NCBI RefSeq assembly: GCF_000482245.1
Contig: NZ_AWNH01000040.1
Coordinates: forward strand, 27,967-91,966
DNA: 64,000 bases
From: Leptolyngbya sp. Heron Island J
Lineage (GTDB): Bacteria; Cyanobacteriota; Cyanobacteriia; Phormidesmidales; Phormidesmidaceae
Direction: 5' to 3'
This document shows positions 39,511-47,855 of this stretch, in pieces. The notes under the pieces were generated by a model that did no database searches, was not told where the DNA came from, and saw nothing but the letters and a program-made list of their open reading frames with translations. How positions within the stretch are numbered: position 1 is the first letter of the stretch; every line of letters starts with the position of its first letter. Made by a program: the position numbers and the translations under genes.

Positions 39511-42500
39511 ATGAATAACGAATTAGTAAAAAAAAACCACAATCCTTACAGGGGACTAGCACCTTATTCTGAAGACGATGCGCCCTTCTTCTTTGGTCGA
39601 GAAAAGCTACAAAGGAATATTATTTCCAGTCTCAAAAGTTCACGACTGACATTACTTTATGGATCTAGTGGTGTAGGCAAAAGTTCAGTGCTTCAGGCCG
39701 GTGTTGTTTATCATCTACGTGAACTTGCAAAGCAAAAGTTAAAGAATCATGGTACTCCTAAATTTGTTGTTGTTATGTTTCGTTCCTGGCATAGCGATCC
39801 AACGGCGGATCTAATTAGCCAGATTGAAGCAGACGTTACTAAACTATATCAAGAGGCCAAAGCTGAGATATCTGAGTTGTTGCCACATTCTAGTCATCTA
39901 GATGAAACTTTACAGACATGGACAGAACTCATTGGCAAAAAAGATAAAAATGGTCAGTTGGTTTCCAGGGGTAAATTTCTAATTATTCTCGACCAGTTCG
40001 AGGATTATTTTGCTGATAATTTTGATGAATCTGGAGAGGATAAATTCGCTGAGGAGTTTTCCTGTGCGGTTACTCGTCCTGGTTTAAATGTCAATTTTTT
40101 GATCTCTATGCGTGATGACGCTTTATCAAAAATTGACCGATTTCAAGGACGTATTCCTGGTTTGTTTAGCAATTACTTACGCCTTAAGCATCTTGATATA
40201 GATTCAGCACAGCAGGCGATTGTTAAACCTATTAAGCAATGTAGTCGCCTGCAAATTCTCCTTAACAATTTGCAGAATTCAAGGTTGACCTTACTGACTG
40301 GTGGTTGTGTTGGTAAGAGCTTTTTACTTGAAGCAGGAGTTGTTCATTTCCTTAGGCAGACTTTAAGACAGCACCTCAAAGACAATCTTCGGCCTGAGTC
40401 TGCAGTTATATTTTTTGATTCCTGGCGGGATAATCCGTTAGCTGGACTTATGCGGCAGGTTGAAATAGACATTCAAGACCTCCTTAGTCAACAGGATTTC
40501 CAGCTGTTTCCGCAGCCAATGGACTTCGTTCAGGCACTCCATACTTGGACAAAGTTCATTGGTGGCAAGAAAGGTGAGGGTAAGTTGTTCATTATCCTTG
40601 ATCAGTTTGAGGACTATTTCCGGTATCACCCAAATGAAGATGGGAAAGACGACTTTGCTGTCAATTTTCTACGTGCAGTGAATGATGTCAGCCTAAGTGT
40701 TCATTTTCTGATTTCTATCCATGAGGACTGTCTCACTCAACTTAACAGTCTTTTAGAGAGGAAGGTTCATCACTGGCATGGTGATTATTTAAGAATGCTT
40801 GATGACGATTTGTTTGATAATGGCATTAGGTTCGAAAATCTTAGGGGAGAACAATCAGAAGGAGAAAATCATAGCCGCCAGCGATCATTGGATGGAGAGT
40901 TATTTAGTATTGAGTCTGATCTGGTAGAAGAGGTACTGAGTCAGGTCAGTCAAACACCTACTAAAAGAGGACTTAGTTATTTTGACATCATTGGCCTTGA
41001 AAGCTTTCAAACTGGACAAATTGAGGCTCCATACTTGCAACTTGTTATGACCCGTCTATGGGAGCAAGAAATGAGTCTTGATTCGCACTGCTTACGATTA
41101 GAGACACTAAGACGGTTGGGTGGCACCCAAAAGATTGTTAAAGATCACTTCGATAGTAAGATAAACTCATTGTCACCGCAGGAGAAGGAGAGTGCAGTTA
41201 TTATTTTTCAAGAATTAGTAACACAACAGGGTAGTAAAATTGCTTTTCCTATTTATGAACTTCTACCCTCTTTGCCCATCGGACAACAGCAACTTAGCTC
41301 AATGCTGGAGAAATTAGCTCATGGCTACTTTCGAATTTTACGCCCAGTTGGACGCATCCCTAATCAATCGGAAGCAGAAGAACGTTTTGAAATCTTCCAT
41401 GATGTCTTAGCACCAGCAATCTTGAGCTGGCTACGTCAAGAGCTTTACAAACAAGAACTAGAGAAGCAGTTTCAAGAGCAGATTGAACTAGTACGTTGGG
41501 AAACAAAACTACAAGAACAAAAGCAGCTACACATACGCAATATTAAACAAGCTCTACCGATACAAGCTCTTTATCAACAGAAACGTCGGCAAGATGAGCT
41601 ATCTGCTTTGATTGCACGACAAGCCTATCTTTTCAACCAGCGAGATCAATGTCAGATTTTGAACCAGATAGATGAGGCACTTGGGAAAGTGCTTGGCACT
41701 GATGATTTTAGTAGTATTTTCTACGGTCACTCTAGTCCAGTGTCTACCGTAGCTTTGAGCCCAAATGGCCAGACCGCCGCTTCCGGTAGTTACGACGGCA
41801 CAATAAAACTTTGGGATTTGAGCATGTCTGGTAGTAAACAAATACTAGAAGGTCATGAAAGTGCTGTATCTTCACTTTCTTTTAGCTCAAATGGTCAATG
41901 GCTTGTCTCAGGTAGTTGGGACAATACAATCAGACTTTGGCCTATTAACCAGCTTGGGACATCCCCCCAGATTCTGGAGGCGCAGGGGGAACGTGTCAAT
42001 TCAGTTATCTTCAGCCCAGATTGTACAAATCTGGCTTCAGGTCATGATGATGGAACCGTCAGATTATGGAATCTGAATCAACTTAAAGACCCTCCCCAAG
42101 TCTTTAAAGGGCATAGTGATAAGGTTTATGCAGTCGCGTTTAGTTCGAATGGTAAATGGTTGGCTTCGGGCAGTGATGACAACACAATGAGGCTTTGGGA
42201 TCTACAGCAGCCTAAAGTCGCTACTCATATCTTTGAGCATAAACAAGCTGTCTATTCAGTTGCCTTTGGCCCAGATAGTCAGAAACTTGCATCGGGATGC
42301 GGAGATTCGATAGTCAGGCTTTGGAATCTTGATGATCAGCTTGATACTGATCCACATATTCTTGAAGGTCATAAGGGAGACATTCTGTCTGTAGCTTTCA
42401 GTCCTGACGGTCAGAAATTGGCCTCGGGCAGTTCTGATGAAACCATCAGACTTTGGAATTTGCAACATTTTCATGCCGCTCCTAAAATTCTCAGAGGTCA

Positions 42501-43740
42501 TTTCATTGCTGTTAATTCAGTAGCCTTCAATCCAACAAATAGCGAACAGCTTGTTTCAGGTAGTTCGGACAATACGATTCGTGTTTGGGATTTGCAGCAG
42601 TTTAGCACTGAATCCACCGTCCTGAAAGGACATTTTGATACAGTCACTGCTGTTAGCTTTAATTCGATGAGTATGGATGAGCAACAATTAGCTTCAGGCA
42701 GTTATGATCATACGGTGCGGTTGTGGAACCTGAGTATGCCAGATATAGATTCTCAAATCCTACATAGGCACAAAGGCAAGGTTATGGCAGTTGCCTTCAG
42801 TCCTGATGGTCGAATGCTGGCTTCTGGAAGTGAAGACAGAACAGTATATTTAGTGAATTTACAGGATCCTAAAGCTGTTCCTATCGTTCTCCAAGGACAT
42901 CAGGATGGTGTAAGTTCAGTTGCTTTCAGTCCTGACGGGAAAATGTTGGCTTCAGGCAGCTGGAGCCAGGACCGGGCGGTGAGACTTTGGGATCTACAGC
43001 AGCCAAATGCACCGTTGAAAGTTCTCAAAGGCCATGATTGGAGTGTTACATCGGTGACATTTAGTCCTGACAGCAGGTTCCTGGCATCGGGCAGTGATGA
43101 TCATAGGATCAGGATCTGGGATTTGCAGAATCTTGATTCGGATCCAGTCATCTTACAAAATCACTCAGGACGGGTGTGGTCAGTTGTCTTTAGCCCAGAT
43201 AATAAACGACTTGCATCTGCCAGTGATGACTGGGATGTTCGATTATGGAATCTTGAAACAATTGATCAAGGCTATGTTAGCCAATCTCCTAAGGTTCTAA
43301 AGGGGCATAGAGCCTGGGTGGGTGCTGTAGTCTTTAGCCCAGATGGTAAAACCTTGGCTTCGGGCAGTTATGACCGTAGCATCAGGCTTTGGAATCTGAA
43401 TCACCCGGACGATCCTCCGGTTGTGCTGGAAGGTCATGAGCGCAGCGTGACATCAGTCGCGTTTGGTCCAGATGGTAAGACCCTGGCCTCGGGTAGCGAT
43501 GACAACACCATCCGTATCTGGAATACCAGCACTCGAGAACTGGCTGACATGGTATGCAAGAAAGTGTTGCGCAACCTGACTATGAAAGAATGGCAGGAGT
43601 TCATGGGTAATGACATCCCTTACGAACGCACCTGCCCCAATTTGCCATCGGGGGAAGGGGCACCTGTAGAAGCCCCAGCCTATGTTGAACAAAATGATGG
43701 CACTTTTAAGACCCAAATTTTCAGGCAAGATTCTCCATAA
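39511..43740 (+). CDS. STAND NTPase with duplicated NTPase region and 14 WD40 repeats
   Basis: The 1409-residue protein begins NPYRGLAPYSEDDAPFFFGRE, the lead-in of the novel STAND family. The first NTPase has Walker A GSSGVGKS (51-58) and Walker B IILDQFEDYF. A second copy starts near residue 250 with a shortened Walker A, TGGCVGKS (263-270), one residue short of GxxxxGKS, and the same IILDQFEDYF. Winged-helix and coiled segments (about 450-730) follow, then fourteen WD40 repeats (about 737-1350), enough for two seven-bladed propellers. Such proteins oligomerise when the propeller binds a ligand. Its position just after two MPE-effector genes suggests that it activates them; that is inference. 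Confidence 0.9.
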   Translation: MNNELVKKNHNPYRGLAPYSEDDAPFFFGREKLQRNIISSLKSSRLTLLYGSSGVGKSSVLQAGVVYHLRELAKQKLKNHGTPKFVVVMFRSWHSDPTADLISQIEADVTKLYQEAKAEISELLPHSSHLDETLQTWTELIGKKDKNGQLVSRGKFLIILDQFEDYFADNFDESGEDKFAEEFSCAVTRPGLNVNFLISMRDDALSKIDRFQGRIPGLFSNYLRLKHLDIDSAQQAIVKPIKQCSRLQILLNNLQNSRLTLLTGGCVGKSFLLEAGVVHFLRQTLRQHLKDNLRPESAVIFFDSWRDNPLAGLMRQVEIDIQDLLSQQDFQLFPQPMDFVQALHTWTKFIGGKKGEGKLFIILDQFEDYFRYHPNEDGKDDFAVNFLRAVNDVSLSVHFLISIHEDCLTQLNSLLERKVHHWHGDYLRMLDDDLFDNGIRFENLRGEQSEGENHSRQRSLDGELFSIESDLVEEVLSQVSQTPTKRGLSYFDIIGLESFQTGQIEAPYLQLVMTRLWEQEMSLDSHCLRLETLRRLGGTQKIVKDHFDSKINSLSPQEKESAVIIFQELVTQQGSKIAFPIYELLPSLPIGQQQLSSMLEKLAHGYFRILRPVGRIPNQSEAEERFEIFHDVLAPAILSWLRQELYKQELEKQFQEQIELVRWETKLQEQKQLHIRNIKQALPIQALYQQKRRQDELSALIARQAYLFNQRDQCQILNQIDEALGKVLGTDDFSSIFYGHSSPVSTVALSPNGQTAASGSYDGTIKLWDLSMSGSKQILEGHESAVSSLSFSSNGQWLVSGSWDNTIRLWPINQLGTSPQILEAQGERVNSVIFSPDCTNLASGHDDGTVRLWNLNQLKDPPQVFKGHSDKVYAVAFSSNGKWLASGSDDNTMRLWDLQQPKVATHIFEHKQAVYSVAFGPDSQKLASGCGDSIVRLWNLDDQLDTDPHILEGHKGDILSVAFSPDGQKLASGSSDETIRLWNLQHFHAAPKILRGHFIAVNSVAFNPTNSEQLVSGSSDNTIRVWDLQQFSTESTVLKGHFDTVTAVSFNSMSMDEQQLASGSYDHTVRLWNLSMPDIDSQILHRHKGKVMAVAFSPDGRMLASGSEDRTVYLVNLQDPKAVPIVLQGHQDGVSSVAFSPDGKMLASGSWSQDRAVRLWDLQQPNAPLKVLKGHDWSVTSVTFSPDSRFLASGSDDHRIRIWDLQNLDSDPVILQNHSGRVWSVVFSPDNKRLASASDDWDVRLWNLETIDQGYVSQSPKVLKGHRAWVGAVVFSPDGKTLASGSYDRSIRLWNLNHPDDPPVVLEGHERSVTSVAFGPDGKTLASGSDDNTIRIWNTSTRELADMVCKKVLRNLTMKEWQEFMGNDIPYERTCPNLPSGEGAPVEAPAYVEQNDGTFKTQIFRQDSP

Positions 43741-43759
43741 CCCTAAGTCTGTGGGTAAA

Positions 43760-43785
43760 GTAGAACACTCAGCTGGTGTTCCTAC
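43760..43785 (+). terminator. Hairpin after the STAND gene
   Basis: GTAGAACAC (43760-43768) pairs with GTGTTCCTAC (43776-43785) with one bulged base around TCAGCTG. There is no T run. Confidence 0.4.
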
Positions 43786-43837
43786 AGATGCCCATAGGTT
43801 CTACTATTCCTTCGGATTAGTTCTCCTTTAATGGAGC

Positions 43838-43984
43838 CTAAGCCTGCTTGCTGCTGAGTGCTCTGGTAATCGTGACGATACTTGCAATAGCAATGGTGAT
43901 CACAGCTATCAGCACAACAAAGTCTGGTGGTGGTTCTAACGGAGGAGGAATAGGGGCAATATTGAGCATGAGTGGAGTGATCAT
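43838..43984 (-). CDS. 48-residue single-span membrane peptide
   Basis: A short frame starts at ATG 43984 with an AAGGAG ribosome binding site (43993-43998) eight bases upstream and ends at TAG 43838. The product begins MITPLMLNIAPIPPPLEPPP, with a proline-rich stretch, then one transmembrane helix FVVLIAVITIAIASIVTIT and a short basic tail. The strong ribosome binding site and clean membrane helix argue for a real gene. Function unknown; it could be a small regulatory peptide or toxin-like peptide. It is opposite to the STAND gene. Confidence 0.6.
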   Translation of the reverse strand: MITPLMLNIAPIPPPLEPPPDFVVLIAVITIAIASIVTITRALSSKQA

Positions 43985-44392
43985 TATAGCAACTCCTTAC
44001 TGAAACGCTTCTGATTTAGTTGTAGATTAAATCCCTCTCTGGAGCTGCGATGCTTGTAATTTCTTATTGATTAATCGAATTTTCCTCATAAGTTTCTCAA
44101 ACTCTTTCTCTACCGTGAATAATGGGGCGATCTTCTCTGCTTGGACAGAGGTAATTCATGTTCAAGGAAGCGTTACTCTATGTGGGTAAGGTCTAACGAT
44201 TGTTGCGATCGCAAGCATGAGCCTGGTGAATCTGTTGTGAGGCTCCCGCGCTTAAATAATAATTCCCTCGTTACCCCATCACTCATCCACCCATCTACAG
44301 CCTCAACCTGGGACTTTATTTTTGTGCAATCTCCTTACGTTCCAATCCAGTCTTAGTAAACGCTCTTAATTAAATCAAGGAAGGAAAAAATC
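43985..44392. other. Intergenic region before the DJ-1/PfpI gene
   Basis: About 408 bases, containing one HIP1 site near 44205 and the ribosome binding site AAGGAAGG for the following gene. A 71-codon frame at 44141 has no support. Confidence 0.5.
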
Positions 44393-45475
44393 ATGGCAGC
44401 TAACAGCGAATCAACCCCAAAAAGAGTAGCCATTCTAATTGAAAACAAATTTGAAGACCTGGAGTTTCAGATTCCCCATACTGCTTTACAGAAGGCAGGG
44501 GCTACCGTTACAGTTCTGGGCTCACGCATGAATGAGGAATATCAGAGCTATCGAGGGACTGTACTGATTAAACCCGATGCCACGGCGACCGAAGTCAGTG
44601 CCGACAACTTTGATGCCCTGGTGATTCCGGGGGGTAGCATTCGGACTAATCCCAATGTTGTCCGCCTGGTCACGAATGCCATCAACCAGGATAAATGGAT
44701 TGCTGCGGTGGGGCATGGGCCTCAGGTATTAATCGAAGTAGACCAGCTCAAAAACAAGCAAGTGACCGGGTGTCGAGCTATTCGTAAAGATATCGAAAAC
44801 GCGGGTGCAATCTACTTAGACAAGCCCACGATTGTGCACGACCATCTGATCACCGCTCGACGTCCGGGAGATCTACCCATTTTTACCACCACGTTACTCA
44901 AACACCTCGGGCTCACCATTAAAGGTACCGATTTACCCGATACTACTGAATCAGATCATGAATGGTGGGAGTTGGGAAAAGCCTGGGGTGGTTCCAGCCG
45001 ACGCCAGATTGTTCAGGCCTTAAACACCGCTATTATCGGAGAGCGATACACCACAGAAGCCTTTAGACAGTACCTGCATCGAGTCACGGACGCCGATCTG
45101 CACCAGCTGCTTCAGACAAGCATTGATCTGAAACGACGCCATGTGAAACAGCTAGAAGATCGTTTACACACAGCATTCCAAGAACAGGTGAGCTGGCAAG
45201 CTGTGGGTAGCGAAGCCTATGCTGCCCTCCAGAGTTGGCTTCAATCCACGGATGAGATTGCCATTTTACGTCGTGTTCTAGGAGATTTGCAAACTGGTGT
45301 TACTGATACCTATCGCCTCAGCAATCAGCTTACGGATCCACTGACAGTCGATATTATGGACACCATTGAGCAAGATCTTGCCCAATACGAGCAGCATTTT
45401 GCCGACCTCTACCGAAAACATGCTGGAGAACAGGTGCAGCCGCCGATACCAACAACCGTGGCAGCTGTCCGGTAA
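44393..45475 (+). CDS. DJ-1/PfpI domain protein with ferritin-like helical C-terminus
   Basis: The 360-residue protein has a DJ-1/PfpI domain (about 8-180): VAILIENKFEDLEFQIP with the conserved Glu, ALVIPGG, and the nucleophile elbow AAVGHGPQ, in which the usual Cys before HGP is Gly107. Protease, glyoxalase or deglycase activity is therefore unlikely. The second half (about 205-345) is all helix (AIIGERYTTEAFRQYL, SIDLKRRHVKQLEDRL), resembling ferritin-like DUF domains of stress proteins. It is preceded by a good ribosome binding site and followed by the remnant of a universal stress protein gene, which fits a stress-response region. Confidence 0.85.
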   Translation: MAANSESTPKRVAILIENKFEDLEFQIPHTALQKAGATVTVLGSRMNEEYQSYRGTVLIKPDATATEVSADNFDALVIPGGSIRTNPNVVRLVTNAINQDKWIAAVGHGPQVLIEVDQLKNKQVTGCRAIRKDIENAGAIYLDKPTIVHDHLITARRPGDLPIFTTTLLKHLGLTIKGTDLPDTTESDHEWWELGKAWGGSSRRQIVQALNTAIIGERYTTEAFRQYLHRVTDADLHQLLQTSIDLKRRHVKQLEDRLHTAFQEQVSWQAVGSEAYAALQSWLQSTDEIAILRRVLGDLQTGVTDTYRLSNQLTDPLTVDIMDTIEQDLAQYEQHFADLYRKHAGEQVQPPIPTTVAAVR

Positions 45476-45534
45476 TCTCTCCCTTCGTGCAACCAAACAA
45501 ATAAATCTACCGGCCTGTTAGTCACGAGAGACCC

Positions 45535-45573
45535 GTGTTTAAGAAAATTTTAGTTGGAATAGATGCATCGTAA
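45535..45573 (+). pseudogene. Universal stress protein remnant (first 12 codons)
   Basis: A GTG-started frame reads VFKKILVGIDAS and then stops (TAA). This is the typical N-terminus of UspA-family proteins, which continue for another 130 or more residues. Nothing after the stop resembles Usp, so the rest has been deleted. The identification rests on twelve residues only. Confidence 0.5.
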
Positions 45574-45592
45574 AGAAGCCATTTGACTATAG

Positions 45593-45796
45593 CTAGCTTA
45601 CAACTGTTTTGTTATGGACCTGTTCAATTTTTTCAATTAATTTTTCAGCCATCGTAATGGCGTTAGAGAGTAAGATTTGCTCTTGCTGTCCCCTAGCTTC
45701 TTCATCGCTGACCATTGCATAAATATGAGGATTGGCCAGCATGCCTGCCAACAGTTGACTGGCGATTTCTTTTAGTTCCTTTTCCTGGGCTGTCAT
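45593..45796 (-). CDS. Small conserved hypothetical protein
   Basis: This 67-residue mostly helical acidic protein starts MTAQEKELKEIASQLLAGML and ends in a charged amphipathic helix (AEKLIEKIEQVHN). A strong AAGGAGG ribosome binding site lies before the ATG. I recognise no domain. The strong ribosome binding site and clean composition support a real gene. Confidence 0.65.
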   Translation of the reverse strand: MTAQEKELKEIASQLLAGMLANPHIYAMVSDEEARGQQEQILLSNAITMAEKLIEKIEQVHNKTVVS

Positions 45797-45982
45797 TGGT
45801 TATAGCCTCCTTAAAAGTATGGCCTACCCTAGTAGAGGCATATAGAAATGCCGCTATCTTAATTTTAATGTCTCTCTGGCAAAGGAATTTGAAATGATTT
45901 AATTCTACAGGGAAAATTCTGGTAATCCTCTTTAGGAAAGGATAAAGGAAATGGAGTAGAGAGAACCTCTGATCCGACTCAG

Positions 45983-46405
45983 GTGGAGGTGACCGATAAG
46001 CCAAAAAAGCGACTAACTGTTCAGATAGAGAATTGTGGTCCTTTGTCGATAACAAAGGCAATGACCAATAGGTTTGGTTGGCTTTGGATGCCGAGACCCG
46101 TGAGATTGTGGGCGTCCATATTGGTGATCGCAGTGGCGAGTCAGCTCAGACCTTATGGAGGTCACTACCATCTGTGTATCGACAATGTGCTGTGATTTAC
46201 ACAGACCGGTTGAGTTCTTATCCAGTTACCCAGCAAACGTCATCGCCCTGTGGACAAGGACAGTGGCTATACCAGTTATATTGAACGATTTAACAACACT
46301 CTCCGGCAGCGTGTATCTCGACTCGTGCGCAAAACGTTATCCTTTTCGAAAAAGCTCGAAAATCACATTGCTACAATTTGGTATTTTATCCATCACTACA
46401 ACGAG
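45983..46405 (+). pseudogene. Decayed IS1-family transposase
   Basis: Three frames together spell the second half of an IS1-type transposase: VEVTDKPKKRLTVQ in frame 2, then WSFVDNKGNDQ-stop-VWLALDAETREIVGVHIGD in frame 1, then [20 protein letters not shown] and WYFIHHYN in frame 2 again. There is a frameshift near 46030, an in-frame TAG at 46069 where the family has Trp, and a second frameshift near 46230. The zinc-finger N-terminal part is missing. It cannot be active. Confidence 0.85.
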
Positions 46406-46537
46406 CAGTTTCGACTCAAGAAAGAACATCTCGCTGCTTTTTCCTCATCCTTTTCCTAATAGCACTACCGGATTTTACCTCACAGGTTCCTCATAATCGT
46501 TACTTAACCTCTGAAGTACGTGTAAGAGGAATAGGCA

Positions 46538-46792
46538 ATGAGTTTAGAAACCTACGAGAAAGAAGTGGCCCACCTGGGAGAATCACGCGGTGTTAAGGAC
46601 CACGATCACGATATGATTCATGATTTAAGCCGCAGGTTAGACGCACTATGGCGGTATGACCAGTATATTGCTAATGCTGAAGGCTACGAGCCAATACAAG
46701 CATTTTGGAGAAAGGTGAAGCAACAGGAGAAAGAGAATATTGTGGAGTTAAAGAAACTGCTCTCTGAGCATATTAGGATCGGCGATTTCTAG
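46538..46792 (+). CDS. Small conserved hypothetical protein
   Basis: The 84-residue helical protein contains DHDMIHDLSRRLDALWRYDQYIANAEG and ends FWRKVKQQEKENIVELKKLL. It resembles a widespread small family found next to stress genes, possibly a helical bundle; function unknown. A GAGGA ribosome binding site precedes the ATG. It lies 58 bases upstream of the CBS gene and may be co-transcribed with it. Confidence 0.7.
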   Translation: MSLETYEKEVAHLGESRGVKDHDHDMIHDLSRRLDALWRYDQYIANAEGYEPIQAFWRKVKQQEKENIVELKKLLSEHIRIGDF

Positions 46793-46849
46793 CAGATATT
46801 TTGGCAGTATCCTAACCAACTTGGTCTGATTCCTGCATTCCATCTTTGA

Positions 46850-47080
46850 ATGTGGAATCAGTATACGGTTCGGGATATCATGACACCGATTGAAAAGGGA
46901 GTGGTGGTGCGATCGCACGAAAAAATGCTCGATGTCCTTAGAAAAATGGAAGAATCAGACACACGACGAGTTTTGGTAGCTGACGATGGCAAGTTAGAGG
47001 GGATTATCACCACCAGCGATCTGATACGCTGGCTCATACGAGCACGAAGTCTACAAGACTGGCAAAATCTTAGAAGATAA
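46850..47080 (+). CDS. Single CBS-domain protein
   Basis: The 76-residue protein is essentially one CBS motif: YTVRDIMTPIEKGVVV, LRKMEESDTRRVLVADDGKLEGIITTSDLIRWL. CBS domains normally work in pairs that bind adenosyl ligands; a single one would have to dimerise. It could be a functional small regulator or the surviving piece of a larger protein in a region with other debris. Mut7-C follows after 21 bases. Confidence 0.8.
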   Translation: MWNQYTVRDIMTPIEKGVVVRSHEKMLDVLRKMEESDTRRVLVADDGKLEGIITTSDLIRWLIRARSLQDWQNLRR

Positions 47081-47101
47081 CTATGAAATTACGAGTAGAG
47101 A

Positions 47102-47842
47102 ATGCCACAGGCAGTTTTTCGTTTCTATGGAAGCTTGAACGATTTTCTTATCCCTGCCCGTAGGCAGATAGAATTTTCTCACTCTGTAAAAGATCGAGCC
47201 TCTATCAAGGATGCCATTGAAGCACTAGGAGTCCCCCATCCAGAAATTGATTTACTTCTAGTCAATGGTGATTCTGTTAGCTTTGCCTACAGACTGCACA
47301 ACAGGGATTCTATCAGTGCCTATCCCCATTCAGAATCTCCTGAGATTGATGCGATTTCTTATGTGCGTCCTAAACCGCTCGCAAATCACCGATTTGTGTT
47401 GGATGTCCATCTAGGTAAACTAGCCAGCTACCTGCGATTGTTAGGTTTTGATGTCCTGTATCAAAATGACTACGATGATGATGTGCTGGCTCAAATCTCT
47501 AGCCAGCAACAGCGTATTTTGCTGACCCAGGATATTGGTCTCCTCAAACGCAGTATTGTGATCTACGGCTACAGAGTTAGATCAAGTAATCCCAAGGCAC
47601 AGGTACGCGAAGTGTTAGATCGCTTCAGTCTCCATGGGACTGTAGCTCCTCTAAAACGCTGTCCACGCTGTAATGGATTGCTAGAGCCGGTAGAGAAACA
47701 GACTATTGATCATCGGCTGCCCCATTTTACCCGTCTGTCTTACCATGAATTCTTTGAGTGTCAGGACTGCAGCCAACTTTATTGGAAAGGAGCCCACCAT
47801 GGACGGATTCAGCAGTTGATCGAACAGTTTGTTGATCGATGA
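47102..47842 (+). CDS. Mut7-C RNase with ubiquitin-like N-terminus
   Basis: The 246-residue protein has an N-terminal ubiquitin-like (Ub-Mut7C) domain (about 1-90, AVFRFYGSLNDFL) and a Mut7-C PIN-like RNase domain: FVLDVHLGKLASYLRLLGFDVLYQND, ILLTQDIGLLKR, and a zinc ribbon with CPRC and CQDC. The acidic residues of the PIN-like site are present. Mut7-C proteins are predicted RNases in RNA decay or toxin-like roles. It is close behind the CBS gene in the same direction. Confidence 0.9.
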   Translation: MPQAVFRFYGSLNDFLIPARRQIEFSHSVKDRASIKDAIEALGVPHPEIDLLLVNGDSVSFAYRLHNRDSISAYPHSESPEIDAISYVRPKPLANHRFVLDVHLGKLASYLRLLGFDVLYQNDYDDDVLAQISSQQQRILLTQDIGLLKRSIVIYGYRVRSSNPKAQVREVLDRFSLHGTVAPLKRCPRCNGLLEPVEKQTIDHRLPHFTRLSYHEFFECQDCSQLYWKGAHHGRIQQLIEQFVDR

Positions 47843-47855
47843 AGATGGGGGGAAG

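Noticed and set aside
44141..44356. 71-codon open frame before the DJ-1 gene
   Set aside because: No ribosome binding site and no recognisable features; it lies in promoter sequence.
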